A DNA stretch of 37,394 bases. Origin: an uncultured Clostridia bacterium (GTDB taxonomy: Bacteria > Bacillota > Clostridia > TANB77 > CAG-508). The stretch lies in contig CALXLP010000011.1 of NCBI GenBank assembly GCA_944389225.1, forward strand, positions 1 through 37,394, given 5' to 3'. Position 1 is the first letter of the stretch; every line of letters begins with the position of its first letter. The notes below the pieces were generated by a model. It did not search any database and was not told the DNA's origin. It worked only from the letters and a program-made list of their open reading frames with translations. A program made the position numbers and the translations under genes. This document shows, piece after piece, positions 1 to 8,535 of the stretch.

Positions 1-1
1 T

Positions 2-121
2 GACGGAACAGAAGTGACTTTAAAAGAAATATGCAGGGAATTAGATAAAAGAGAAGATATTGATGAAGTATTAAAATGTCATGATAAGAAAAATAATCAA
101 TCAAAGGAAGAAGAGAGATAA
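2..121 (+). CDS. C-terminal end of an unidentified protein (partial)
   Basis: The reading frame is open from base 2 and ends with TAA at 119-121, directly against the rdgB start codon. About 39 residues remain, hydrophilic and charged, with a Lys/Asn/Gln/Glu-rich tail and no motif I recognise. The zero-base spacing to rdgB suggests the two genes are cotranscribed and translationally coupled. The ribosome site for rdgB (GGAAGAAGAGAG) lies inside the last codons of this gene. The product cannot be named from this fragment. Confidence 0.6.
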   Translation, partial: DGTEVTLKEICRELDKREDIDEVLKCHDKKNNQSKEEER

Positions 122-703
122 ATGAAAAAAGTTGTTGTAGCAACAAACAATGAAGGTAAATTAAAAGAAATTAAAAGTATATTAAAAGATTATCAGTTAT
201 TAACTTTAAAAGATGTAAATTGTAAAGTGGAAGTAGAAGAAGATAAAGATACATTTGAAGGAAACTCTTTAAAGAAAGCTCAAGAAATTTCAGAAATATT
301 ACATATGCCTTGTATAGCAGATGATAGTGGTTTATGTATTGATATATATGATGGTTGGCCAGGTGTTCATACTGCTCGATTTTTGGGAGAAAATGCAACA
401 GCAAAAGAAAGAAATCAATATATTTTAGAAAAAATGAAAAATTTAAAAGACACAGATAGAAATGCAAGAGTAAAATGTTGTATTACCTATTATGAAAATG
501 GTAAATATATAGTGGGAAAAGGAGAAATACAAGGTAAAATTACAGAAAGTCCAAGAGGAGACAATGGATTTGGATTTGATGAAATTTTTGAACTAGAAGA
601 TGGTAGAACATATGCAGAATTATCTAAGGAAGAAAAAAATCAGATTAGTCATAGAAGATTAGCTTTGCAAGATTTATTAATAAAATTAGAAAATCACATA
701 TAA
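122..703 (+). CDS. rdgB: Non-canonical purine NTP pyrophosphatase, RdgB/HAM1 family
   Basis: A 193-residue cytoplasmic enzyme that hydrolyses dITP, ITP and XTP to the monophosphate and PPi, keeping deaminated purines out of nucleic acids. The family signatures occur in order: N-terminal ATNNEGKLKEIKSIL for nucleotide binding (residues about 7-21), FEGNSLKKAQE (about 45-55), CIADDSGL with the metal-binding acidic pair (about 64-71), PGVHTARF, then GDNGFGFDEIF and the C-terminal SHRRLAL segment that contacts the base. The length is typical (190-205 residues). The start is the ATG abutting the stop of the upstream gene, with a purine-rich site just before it. The stop codon is embedded in a terminator hairpin, so the transcript probably ends here and addA has its own promoter. 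Assignment is by motif and is firm. Confidence 0.96.
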   Translation: MKKVVVATNNEGKLKEIKSILKDYQLLTLKDVNCKVEVEEDKDTFEGNSLKKAQEISEILHMPCIADDSGLCIDIYDGWPGVHTARFLGENATAKERNQYILEKMKNLKDTDRNARVKCCITYYENGKYIVGKGEIQGKITESPRGDNGFGFDEIFELEDGRTYAELSKEEKNQISHRRLALQDLLIKLENHI

Positions 704-737
704 GGTTTTAAAAGATTACTTTATATGTGTTTTTTTA
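695..737 (+). terminator. Rho-independent terminator of rdgB
   Basis: CACATATA (695-702) pairs with TATATGTG (722-729) and is followed directly by a run of eight T. The stem starts inside the last codon of rdgB and contains its stop codon. Confidence 0.75.
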
Positions 738-800
738 TCTCAAAAAACATAATAGACGCATTTAAGGGAAGAAAGATATTAAAACTTAAAATAAATATGA

Positions 801-829
801 TTGTCATTCTTGAAAACGAATGATATAAT
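801..829 (+). promoter_or_regulatory. Sigma-A promoter of addA with an inverted repeat in the spacer
   Basis: TTGTCA at 801-806, a 17-bp spacer and TATAAT at 824-829, preceded by TGA (extended -10). An imperfect operator-like repeat, TCATTC-N8-GAATGA (804-809 and 818-823), spans the -35 end and the spacer up to the -10. The ribosome site AGGAGA follows at 847-852. Confidence 0.75.
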
Positions 830-859
830 TTAAAAAAATAATAAATAGGAGAAGAAAGT

Positions 860-3800
860 ATGGCAGATGTTAAATGGACAAAAGAGCAGTCACAAGCAAT
901 TCATGAAAAAGGATCTAATATACTAGTTGCAGCAGCAGCAGGAAGTGGTAAAACAGCTGTACTAGTTGAAAGAATTATTAATAAAATCATTAATGAAAAA
1001 ATAGATATTGATAGATTATTAGTTGTAACCTTTACAAATGCGGCAGCAGCAGAAATGAGAGAAAGGGTATTAGAAGCAATTTATCAAAAATTAGATGAAA
1101 CCCCAGAAAATGAAAATTTGCAAAGACAAATTACCTTATTAAATAAAGCGAGTATTTGTACGATTGATTCATTTTGTTTAGATGTGGTAAGAAATCATTT
1201 TTATGAATTAGAAAATATATCACCGAATTTTAGAATTGCAGATACAACAGAAATTGAATTATTAAAACAAGAAGTATTAGAAGATATATTTGAAGAAAAA
1301 TATGAAAACCAAGAAGAGGATTTTGCTCAATTAATTAATACCTATACAAGTTACAGAGATGATACACCTTTAAAAGAATTAATTTTAAAAATTTATACAT
1401 ATATTCAAAGTAATCCATTTCCAAATCAATGGTTAAATGAAAAAATAGAAATGTTTCATATTCAAGACTTTGAGCAAGATTTTAGTCAAAATCCATGGGG
1501 AGAAATTTTACTAACAGAAGTAGAAGAAGAGTTAATTGACGATATTAGTACATTAAAAGAACAAGGAGAAAACCTAGAAAGAAATCCAGATTTAGAAAAA
1601 TATACAAAAACGATTTTTGATGATATTGATAAATTAGAAATGCTAAAAGTAAATTTAAATAGTTGGGATAAGGCATTTGCTATTTATAGTAATTTGACAT
1701 TTGCTACATGGCCAAGACAAAAAATTGATTCTGCAATCAAGGACCAAGCAAAGTTGGTCAGAGATGATATTAAAAAGAAAGTTACTAAAAAATTAAATAA
1801 AATCTTTATATATAACTCTGAAGAAGCAAATCATGACATAGCAGATATGTATCCGGTTTTAGTAAAATTAAAAAATCTAATATTTGAATTTGGAGAAGAG
1901 TTTTCAAAACGAAAAAGAAATAAAAACATGGTGGATTTTAATGATATTGAACATTTGGCATTACATGTTTTGATAAAAGAGGAAGATGGAAAAGTAGAAC
2001 CAACAGAAGTTGCAAAAACCTATAAAGAAAAATTTGTCGAAATTGCCATTGACGAGTATCAAGATAGTAATATGGTACAGGAATACATTTTAACAGCAAT
2101 TTCAAAAGGCAATAATATCTTTATGGTAGGGGATGTCAAACAAAGTATTTATAAATTTAGACAAGCCATGCCAGATTTGTTTTTATCAAAATACAAAACA
2201 TATCAATTAAAAGAAAATAAAAAAGATGAAGATGATTTGAAAATACAATTATTCAAAAACTTTAGAAGTAGAGAAAATGTATTAGATTTTACCAATTTAA
2301 TATTCCAAGACATTATGAGCGAAAATTTAGGAGAAATAGACTATACAGAGGAAGAATATTTAAATTTGGGAGCTAGTTATGCAGAAACATCACAAGAATT
2401 AGAAACAGAAATTGATGTCATTGATTTAAAAGAAAAAGAAGATTTAGCACCAGAAGAGGAAGCGAGGGGAACTGAAGAATCACAAGAAAATGATGACACA
2501 GAGGAACTATCAGAAGAAAGAGTAGAAGACATACAAGTTGAGGCAAGATTTGTAGCGAATAAAATAAAATCATTGGTAGAAAGTCATTTTCAAGTATTTG
2601 ACAGAAAAATCAATGGATTTAGAGATATTCAATACAAAGATATTGTTATTCTGCTAAGATCTACAAAAGTCAATGCACCGATTTTTGAAGAAGAAATGAT
2701 CAATTTAGGGATGCCAGTATTTTCTGAAAGTTCCCAAGAATATCTAGATTCTATCGAAATTCAAACCATTATGAGTTTATTAAAAATTATTGATAATCCG
2801 ATTCAAGATATTCCATTAGTAACTGTTTTAAGGTCACATATCGGAAACTTTACAGATGACGAATTGGTAGAGATTCGACTATCTGATAAATATGATAATT
2901 TTTATACAGCCATGCAAAAGGCAAGAATTAATGTAAGTCACGAATTAAAAGAAAAAATAGATACTTTCTTTCATAACTTAGAAACATGGAGAAAAGAAAA
3001 AGAATATTTGGCATTAGACGAATTTATTTGGAAATTATATTCAGATACTCATTATTATACATATGTAGGACTTATGCCAAATGGAGATATACGACAAGCC
3101 AATTTGAAAATGTTATTCGAAAGAGCAAAACAATATGAAACCGCAAGTTTTAAAGGATTATATAATTTTATACAATTTATAGAAAAACTTCATGTAGGAA
3201 GTAATGATTTAGGGGCTGCAAAACTAATAGGGGAAAATGATGATGTTATCAGAATTATGAGTATTCATAAAAGTAAGGGATTGGAATTTCCAGTTGTCTT
3301 TTTATCAGCAACAGGAAAACAATTTAATTTAATGGATTTAAATCAAAATATATTATTACATCAAGAATTAGGAATTGGTGTAAAATATATCGATTATGAA
3401 AGACAAGTCCAATATGATACCTTAACCAAAGAGGCTATTAGAAATAAAATTTTGACAGAAACCTTATCAGAGGAAATGAGAATATTGTATGTTGCTTTAA
3501 CAAGAGCAAAAGAGAAATTATATATTACAGGATTAAAAAGAGATTATGAGAAAGAAATGGAAAATATGCAAAAGCAAGTCAGTCGTTATCATAAGGTAAA
3601 CGACAAGATAAACTACATTTTAGTGAAAAAATATAAAAAATATTTAGACTGGATTTTATTAGTTTATCTATATGAAAAAGAAAATAAGGACCAATTATTA
3701 ACATTGAATGTATGGAATAAACAAGAACTATTAAAATCTTTTGCTAAGCCAAAAGAAGAGATGGTAGATATTAGAGAACAGTTAGAAAAAGCAACTATTC

Positions 3801-4594
3801 AAAAAGAAGAATTGGAAAAAATAAATACAATTTTAAATTATACTTATACACATCAATTATCGACAACGATTCCAACAATGACATCTGTTACAAAAATTAA
3901 GCAAATGAAAATGCAAGCAAATAGTAAGTTAAATACAGATGCAGTGGGTAAGAAAGAAAATACACATATAATTAGTAAACAAAAAAATATGGAAAATGAA
4001 ATGGAGTTAGAAAATCAAGTTGAAAATCAATTGACTTTCAATAAACCAAATTTCATGAGAGAAGATAAAGATGATGTTATCACTCCTGCACAAAAAGGAA
4101 CACTGGTTCATATGTGTATGCAAAGATTAGATGAAACAAAAGAATATACATTAGAAATGATACAAGCTTTAATAGAAGATTTAGTAAAAAGAGAAATCAT
4201 CACAGAAAAAGAAGCAAAAAGTATTAATCCATATAAGGTATTAGAATTTACAAAATCAACCATTTGGAAAGCTTTGAAATCTGCCAAAAAGGTATATAAA
4301 GAAAGACCATTTTTTATTAATATACCAGCAAAAGAAATTTATGAGGAAGAAGTAGAAGAGGAGATTTTAGTACAAGGAATTATTGATTTGTATTATATTG
4401 ATCAAAACGATGAAGTGGTTTTAGTAGATTATAAAACAGACTATGTGGAAAAAGGAAAAGAAAGCGAATTAGTAGAAAAATATATTTCACAATTAGAATT
4501 ATATAAAAAAGCATTAGAAGAAAGTTTACAAAGAAAAGTAGATAAAACATATATATATTCTGTATATCTAGGAAAAGAAATCGAAATGGCTTGA
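860..4594 (+). CDS. addA: ATP-dependent helicase/nuclease subunit A (AddA)
   Basis: A 1244-residue UvrD-type helicase-nuclease, the AddA subunit of the AddAB (RexAB) complex that resects double-strand breaks for recombination. Helicase motifs are all present: Walker A AAAGSGKT (25-32), TFTNAAAAEMRERV, Walker B IDEYQDSN (about 397-404), GDVKQSIYKFRQA, NFRSRENVLDF, SIHKSKGLEFPVVFLS, and RILYVALTRAKEKLY. The C-terminal RecB-type nuclease domain shows GTLVHMCMQRL, then GIIDLYYI and DYKTDYV (about 1190-1196), with the metal-binding His, Asp and Asp-x-Lys residues. Length matches Bacillus AddA (about 1230). A Glu-rich insert lies around residues 530-560. The ATG has AGGAGA 7 bases upstream. The partner addB is not beside it in this window; in many Bacillota addB directly precedes addA, so here it must lie elsewhere or be unlinked. 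Confidence 0.96.
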   Translation: MADVKWTKEQSQAIHEKGSNILVAAAAGSGKTAVLVERIINKIINEKIDIDRLLVVTFTNAAAAEMRERVLEAIYQKLDETPENENLQRQITLLNKASICTIDSFCLDVVRNHFYELENISPNFRIADTTEIELLKQEVLEDIFEEKYENQEEDFAQLINTYTSYRDDTPLKELILKIYTYIQSNPFPNQWLNEKIEMFHIQDFEQDFSQNPWGEILLTEVEEELIDDISTLKEQGENLERNPDLEKYTKTIFDDIDKLEMLKVNLNSWDKAFAIYSNLTFATWPRQKIDSAIKDQAKLVRDDIKKKVTKKLNKIFIYNSEEANHDIADMYPVLVKLKNLIFEFGEEFSKRKRNKNMVDFNDIEHLALHVLIKEEDGKVEPTEVAKTYKEKFVEIAIDEYQDSNMVQEYILTAISKGNNIFMVGDVKQSIYKFRQAMPDLFLSKYKTYQLKENKKDEDDLKIQLFKNFRSRENVLDFTNLIFQDIMSENLGEIDYTEEEYLNLGASYAETSQELETEIDVIDLKEKEDLAPEEEARGTEESQENDDTEELSEERVEDIQVEARFVANKIKSLVESHFQVFDRKINGFRDIQYKDIVILLRSTKVNAPIFEEEMINLGMPVFSESSQEYLDSIEIQTIMSLLKIIDNPIQDIPLVTVLRSHIGNFTDDELVEIRLSDKYDNFYTAMQKARINVSHELKEKIDTFFHNLETWRKEKEYLALDEFIWKLYSDTHYYTYVGLMPNGDIRQANLKMLFERAKQYETASFKGLYNFIQFIEKLHVGSNDLGAAKLIGENDDVIRIMSIHKSKGLEFPVVFLSATGKQFNLMDLNQNILLHQELGIGVKYIDYERQVQYDTLTKEAIRNKILTETLSEEMRILYVALTRAKEKLYITGLKRDYEKEMENMQKQVSRYHKVNDKINYILVKKYKKYLDWILLVYLYEKENKDQLLTLNVWNKQELLKSFAKPKEEMVDIREQLEKATIQKEELEKINTILNYTYTHQLSTTIPTMTSVTKIKQMKMQANSKLNTDAVGKKENTHIISKQKNMENEMELENQVENQLTFNKPNFMREDKDDVITPAQKGTLVHMCMQRLDETKEYTLEMIQALIEDLVKREIITEKEAKSINPYKVLEFTKSTIWKALKSAKKVYKERPFFINIPAKEIYEEEVEEEILVQGIIDLYYIDQNDEVVLVDYKTDYVEKGKESELVEKYISQLELYKKALEESLQRKVDKTYIYSVYLGKEIEMA

Positions 4595-4619
4595 AAATTA
4601 TGTAGACTTTTGGTATAAT
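4591..4619 (+). promoter_or_regulatory. Sigma-A promoter for the small membrane protein
   Basis: TTGAAA at 4591-4596, 17-bp spacer, TATAAT at 4614-4619 with TGG in front (extended -10). The -35 box overlaps the addA stop codon. Confidence 0.75.
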
Positions 4620-4651
4620 AAGGATAGATTGTAAAGAAATGGGGAAGAAAA

Positions 4652-5122
4652 ATGAGTAGAGTAAAAACATTATTGATGTATGCTTTATGGATTGTACTGT
4701 TTATTGTATTTTCTGAATTTCTAATTAATGTTGGCTTGAATTCAACTTATAAACCAATAGAAAGAAGAGATAATGTATCACAAGTCAATGTGTACCAAGC
4801 AGAGGCAACACTTGTCAATGGAAGAATAAGAGGGTTAATTACCAATTCAGAAACAGATAACATCGGTAATAAATATTTGGAATTTGATTTTTATTCTGAA
4901 AGAGATGTATATTTAGGAAAGAAAATCATAAATGTTAATGAATTACAACCTGGTGAAACACAAAATTTTGAGATTTTATTTAAATTGGAAGATGTAAAAT
5001 ATTATACAGTAAGTGTATTAGACGAAAGACCAGAAGGTGAAGAAATAGAAATTCTTCCTGAGGGCTGGACAACCACAGATATCATAATTGCAACAGCTCT
5101 TACATTATTAATTTTCTGGTAA
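4652..5122 (+). CDS. Small membrane-anchored protein of unknown function
   Basis: 156 residues, not recognised. Residues about 5-27 form one hydrophobic helix (TLLMYALWIVLFIVFSEFLI), followed by an outside-type domain of about 110 residues rich in beta-forming residues, with phrases such as LVNGRIRGLITNSE and ELQPGETQNFEILF. The latter resembles the extracellular beta-sandwich domains (FxLYD-like) that bind or sense at the cell surface, but this is only a resemblance. A second hydrophobic stretch ends the protein (TDIIIATALTLLIFW), with only Trp before the stop. It has its own promoter, and its stop codon touches the first base of a palindromic repeat element. The original C-terminus may therefore have been trimmed by the element's insertion. 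The start ATG follows GGGGAAG by 7 bases. Confidence 0.75.
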   Translation: MSRVKTLLMYALWIVLFIVFSEFLINVGLNSTYKPIERRDNVSQVNVYQAEATLVNGRIRGLITNSETDNIGNKYLEFDFYSERDVYLGKKIINVNELQPGETQNFEILFKLEDVKYYTVSVLDERPEGEEIEILPEGWTTTDIIIATALTLLIFW

Positions 5123-5486
5123 ACGTTAGGGACGTGTCAAATCGTTCAAAAATTGAACAAAAGGGACAGACCTAGATTCTTTCTCTTTTAAATCAATGAT
5201 ATTAAAAAAATATAGGATATAAAAAAATGCAACAATTTTGCGTATCTAAATTTGAATATAGAAATAATTAAAGAAAAAAGTGAGGAATGTTCATTTTGCT
5301 TTAAGATTTATAAGCAACAATGAAAGAGGCTCACTTTTTTCTTTTAGAATTTCTATGAAAATTTAGCTTATACAAAATTGTGTAATGACTTTATATCCTA
5401 TATTTTTTAGTGAATATATTTTTTAAAAAAGTTTAGGTCTGTCCCTTTTGTTCAATTTTTGAACGATTTGACACGTCCCTAACGTT
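5122..5486. mobile_element. MITE-like long-hairpin element 1 with 53-bp perfect terminal inverted repeats
   Basis: Bases 5122-5174 and 5434-5486 are perfect reverse complements (53 bp). The interior is also palindromic: an AT-rich arm containing TATAGGATATAAA (about 5210-5222) pairs with TTTATATCCTATA (about 5390-5402), and AAAGAAAAAAGTGAG pairs with CTCACTTTTTTCTTT at the tip. The whole 365 bp could fold as one imperfect hairpin. It encodes no protein of its own, which suggests a non-autonomous element mobilised in trans. The arms carry repeated GGGAC cores. It fills the gap between two convergent genes, touches the stop of one and provides the end of rqcH. As a strong hairpin on both strands it may also stop transcription from both sides. 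The transposase family is not determinable here. Confidence 0.75.
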
Positions 5487-7226
5487 CACATAAAGGGTTT
5501 TGTTATTTTTATAAATCACCATACCAGGTTTTGCACCATTTGGCTTTTTTACATATTTTACTTCACAAATGTCTACAGGTACATTAGAAGAATTTCTAGC
5601 TTTACTATGGTAAGCTGCTATTTCTGCACATTTTAACAAAATATCATCTTGTGGAAGAGGAGCACCATTTAAGACTAAAATACAATGGCTTCCATGAATA
5701 TCTTTGGTATGAAACCATAAATCTGTTTTTTTCGCATATTTTAAAGTTAGATAGTCATTTTCCATATTGTTTCGACCAACTAAAAGAGTATAATCTTCAA
5801 TTTTATATTTGATAGGATTAAAATGTACATATTTATTTTTGGTTAATTTTGATTTTTTAACTTTTGGATTTTTCTTTTCTTTATATTTTTCAGTTCTTTC
5901 TTTAAAAACAGAACTTTCAGAAATCTCTTCAAAAACATTACTAATATCTTCTATGGTAGAACAAGCTTCTAGCTCATAAATGACACTTTCTATATAATCC
6001 AAATCGTTAATAGTTTCTTCTTTTTGTTCTCCAACAATCAGTAACGCATTTTTTAATTTATTATATTTTTTGAAAAATAGTTTGGCATTATGACTAGGAG
6101 AATAACGTTTATCTAAAAGAATCGTAATTACTTTATTATTGTCATAATAGTTTTCTAAAGATACAGTATCGGTATTTTCATTTTTTATTCTATACAAATT
6201 TGCTGTGATAAGTTCACCATATAATTTGTAAGTATCCATTTGGTCACATTCTTTTAGTTTTTCATTAATATTATATAATCTTTTATTATATTTTTTTAGT
6301 GTATCTAAAATCAATTTTGAAATACTATTTCTATATACTTTAAATTCTTCAGATGTTTCTTTATGAAAATAATAATCATCAATGAAAAAGTTAAGACGAA
6401 AAGGTTCAGAAGAATCTTTTATACATAAAGCATAATCTTTTATATTTCCTTTCGTATCTTTTATTGTATCAAATCCTAACTGCAAAGAATCGGTTGCATC
6501 AATCACATGTTTCATATTTGTATAAATGGATTCTAAGCTTGTATCGTCTATTTTTGATGAGGTATCTAAATGTAGTGTTTCAATGATGTGGCTAATAAAA
6601 CTTTTACTAATTCCATTAAAGACATTAGAAATTTGTGAAGGTAAATCGGAAATATGCATCTTTTCAAAATTTAAATTTAATTTTAATTTGAAATCCTGAA
6701 AATTAGTAACTTCTAAAAAATTCAACTTATTTGTAGAAGGATATACATATTTTACATGTGGGACAATTTCTCTGGTTAATTCATTATCAGAGGAAATATG
6801 CCTTAAACTATCTATAATCATATTATTTTCATCCAATAAAATGACATTACAATGTCTTCCCATTAATTCTATAATTAATTTTTTGGTAATAATATCATCT
6901 ATGTCATCAAAACCTTCAAACTCAATGGTAATGACTCTTTCTAAATTTACAGAAATAATATTTTTGATACGTAATCCAATTAAATATTTTCTTAACAACA
7001 TACAAAAATTCAATGCGTTTTTAGGATTTGGTTTTGTATGAGTGGTTAAATGTAATCTATAGTTTTGAGCATTAGTACAAATATTTAATGCATAATTGAC
7101 ACCATTTAAGTAAAAGCCTAGAATAATATCATTTTTATTTGGTTCATAGACTTTGTCAATTCTACTACCAATTAGTTGTTGCAATTCAGAGGTAATTGCT
7201 TTTGTAACAATTCCATCAAATGCCAT
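5433..7226 (-). CDS. rqcH: Ribosome quality control protein RqcH (NFACT family, formerly FbpA-like)
   Basis: A 597-residue NEMF/Rqc2/RqcH-family protein. In Bacillus this family binds stalled 50S subunits carrying peptidyl-tRNA and recruits tRNA-Ala to add C-terminal alanine tails. The N-terminal NFACT-N domain begins MAFDGIVTKAITSEL and contains ELMGRHCNVILLD. A coiled-coil middle (about 300-450) follows, then the NFACT-R domain with DLWFHTKDIHGSHCIL (502-517), and KKPNGAKPGMVIY near the end. The ATG has AAAGGAG 7 bases upstream. Oddity: the last 17 codons and the stop lie entirely inside the right arm of the palindromic element at 5122-5486. The native C-terminus after TLYV has therefore been replaced by element-encoded residues ending IEQKGQT. 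The conserved domains are complete, so it is probably functional. The older annotation as a fibronectin-binding protein is misleading. Confidence 0.93.
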   Translation of the reverse strand: MAFDGIVTKAITSELQQLIGSRIDKVYEPNKNDIILGFYLNGVNYALNICTNAQNYRLHLTTHTKPNPKNALNFCMLLRKYLIGLRIKNIISVNLERVITIEFEGFDDIDDIITKKLIIELMGRHCNVILLDENNMIIDSLRHISSDNELTREIVPHVKYVYPSTNKLNFLEVTNFQDFKLKLNLNFEKMHISDLPSQISNVFNGISKSFISHIIETLHLDTSSKIDDTSLESIYTNMKHVIDATDSLQLGFDTIKDTKGNIKDYALCIKDSSEPFRLNFFIDDYYFHKETSEEFKVYRNSISKLILDTLKKYNKRLYNINEKLKECDQMDTYKLYGELITANLYRIKNENTDTVSLENYYDNNKVITILLDKRYSPSHNAKLFFKKYNKLKNALLIVGEQKEETINDLDYIESVIYELEACSTIEDISNVFEEISESSVFKERTEKYKEKKNPKVKKSKLTKNKYVHFNPIKYKIEDYTLLVGRNNMENDYLTLKYAKKTDLWFHTKDIHGSHCILVLNGAPLPQDDILLKCAEIAAYHSKARNSSNVPVDICEVKYVKKPNGAKPGMVIYKNNKTLYVNVRDVSNRSKIEQKGQT

Positions 7227-7263
7227 ATTTTGTCACTCCTTTATCTGTATTTATATGCCATAT

Positions 7264-7269
7264 ATCATA
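7264..7269 (-). promoter_or_regulatory. Extended -10 element for rqcH
   Basis: On the minus strand TGGTATGAT gives a -10 of TATGAT with the TGn extension, about 40 bases before the rqcH start. No good -35 is seen; TTTTCATGAAAA, a short palindrome, sits in the spacer. It is back to back with the promoter at 7293. Confidence 0.4.
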
Positions 7270-7292
7270 CCATATTTTCATGAAAAAATCTA

Positions 7293-7321
7293 TTGATAAA
7301 TTAATTTTTTAATTATATAAT
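7293..7321 (+). promoter_or_regulatory. Sigma-A promoter of the NagZ-like gene
   Basis: TTGATA at 7293-7298, 17-bp spacer, TATAAT at 7316-7321. It is divergent from the rqcH promoter. Confidence 0.75.
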
Positions 7322-7350
7322 AAGGAAAATAATAAAAGGGATAGATGCCT

Positions 7351-8448
7351 ATGAAATATAATATACATGAATTAAGTTTAGAAGAAAAAATTGGTCAAAT
7401 GATCATTATCGGATTAAATACAGAAACATCAGTAAAAAATTTGGAGGAAATTATCGAAAAATACAAAGTAGGAGGCGTTTTATTATATAAAAAGAACTAT
7501 CATCAAAGCTATGATGAAATGATAGAACTTGTTAATAAAATCAAAACATTAAATCAAAAAAACAAAATACCTATGTTTATTTCGATTGACCAAGAAGGTG
7601 GTAGAGTGAATCGAACACCAAAAGAATTTGAAAATCTTCCAGCAGCTAACAAATTAGTAAAAAAGAGTGGAGAAGAAGATTTTGTAAAACGTTCAGGAGA
7701 GATTACAGGTGAAATTCTGCATAAATTAGGAATTAATATGGATTTTGCACCTGTTTTAGATATCAAAAGATTTGGAGATAATCATGCGATTGGTGATAGA
7801 GCATATAGTGAAAATATAGAGGAAGTATCAAAATATGGAATAGAATATATGCAGGCTTTACAAAAACATGGTATCATATCTGTAGCTAAGCATTTTCCGG
7901 GTCATGGAGCAACAAAAACAGATTCACATTTTCATCTTCCTAAAATTGAGGAGGACATGGAAACATTAGAAAAGGAAGATATGCAACCATTTAAGAAAGC
8001 CATAGAACATAAAGTAGATGGGATATTGATGGGACATTTAAAAATATCAAAAGTAACCGGTAAATTACCAGCATCTATGTCTAAACGATTTATTACAAAG
8101 TATTTGAGAAAAAAATATCGCTATAATGGATTGGTGATTACAGATGATGTCAGAATGAAAGGTGTTAGAATTCGTTATGGGAAAAATAATGCTATCAAAA
8201 AGGCGTTTTTGGCTTGTAATGATATGATTATATTTAAATATGATAATGATATAGAGGTAATTGATAAAATAATTAAACTTGCAAAAGAAGGCAATCTACT
8301 AAAGATGAAAAGAATCAATAAAAGTGTTATGAGAATATTAAAAGTAAAAGAGCAATATGAATTAAAAGATGAGATTGTTGAAAAAGATGAAGCCTTTATA
8401 GAAAATATCAACAATCAAATAGAAGAGATTAGACAAAAAGTTTTATAG
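7351..8448 (+). CDS. Glycoside hydrolase family 3 protein, NagZ-like beta-N-acetylhexosaminidase
   Basis: A 365-residue cytoplasmic protein (no signal peptide). GH3 NagZ enzymes release N-acetylglucosamine from muropeptides during cell-wall recycling. Signatures: IDQEGGRVNRTP (substrate loop), KHFPGHGATKTDSHFHLP, which holds the NagZ-specific Asp-His catalytic dyad on a flexible loop, DGILMGHLKI, and ITDDVRMKGV carrying the nucleophile Asp. These define the NagZ subgroup rather than a beta-glucosidase. It is a single-domain form without the second GH3 domain. Two in-frame ATGs exist at 7345 and 7351. GGG at 7338-7340 lies 4 or 10 bases away, so the choice is not certain; I take 7351, which gives MKYNIHELSLEEKIGQM. 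It has its own promoter and I see no terminator before der. Confidence 0.88.
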   Translation: MKYNIHELSLEEKIGQMIIIGLNTETSVKNLEEIIEKYKVGGVLLYKKNYHQSYDEMIELVNKIKTLNQKNKIPMFISIDQEGGRVNRTPKEFENLPAANKLVKKSGEEDFVKRSGEITGEILHKLGINMDFAPVLDIKRFGDNHAIGDRAYSENIEEVSKYGIEYMQALQKHGIISVAKHFPGHGATKTDSHFHLPKIEEDMETLEKEDMQPFKKAIEHKVDGILMGHLKISKVTGKLPASMSKRFITKYLRKKYRYNGLVITDDVRMKGVRIRYGKNNAIKKAFLACNDMIIFKYDNDIEVIDKIIKLAKEGNLLKMKRINKSVMRILKVKEQYELKDEIVEKDEAFIENINNQIEEIRQKVL

Positions 8449-8473
8449 TGTCTTATAATATAAACAGAAATCC

Positions 8474-8503
8474 TTGTTATTTTTGTAGGAAGTATGATAT
8501 ACT
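8474..8503 (+). promoter_or_regulatory. Sigma-A promoter of the der operon
   Basis: TTGTTA at 8474-8479, 18-bp spacer, TATACT at 8498-8503 preceded by TGA (extended -10). The der ribosome site (TGGAGAT) follows. Confidence 0.65.
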
Positions 8504-8535
8504 ATAACATATATTTTAGAAATGGAGATTAGAAA

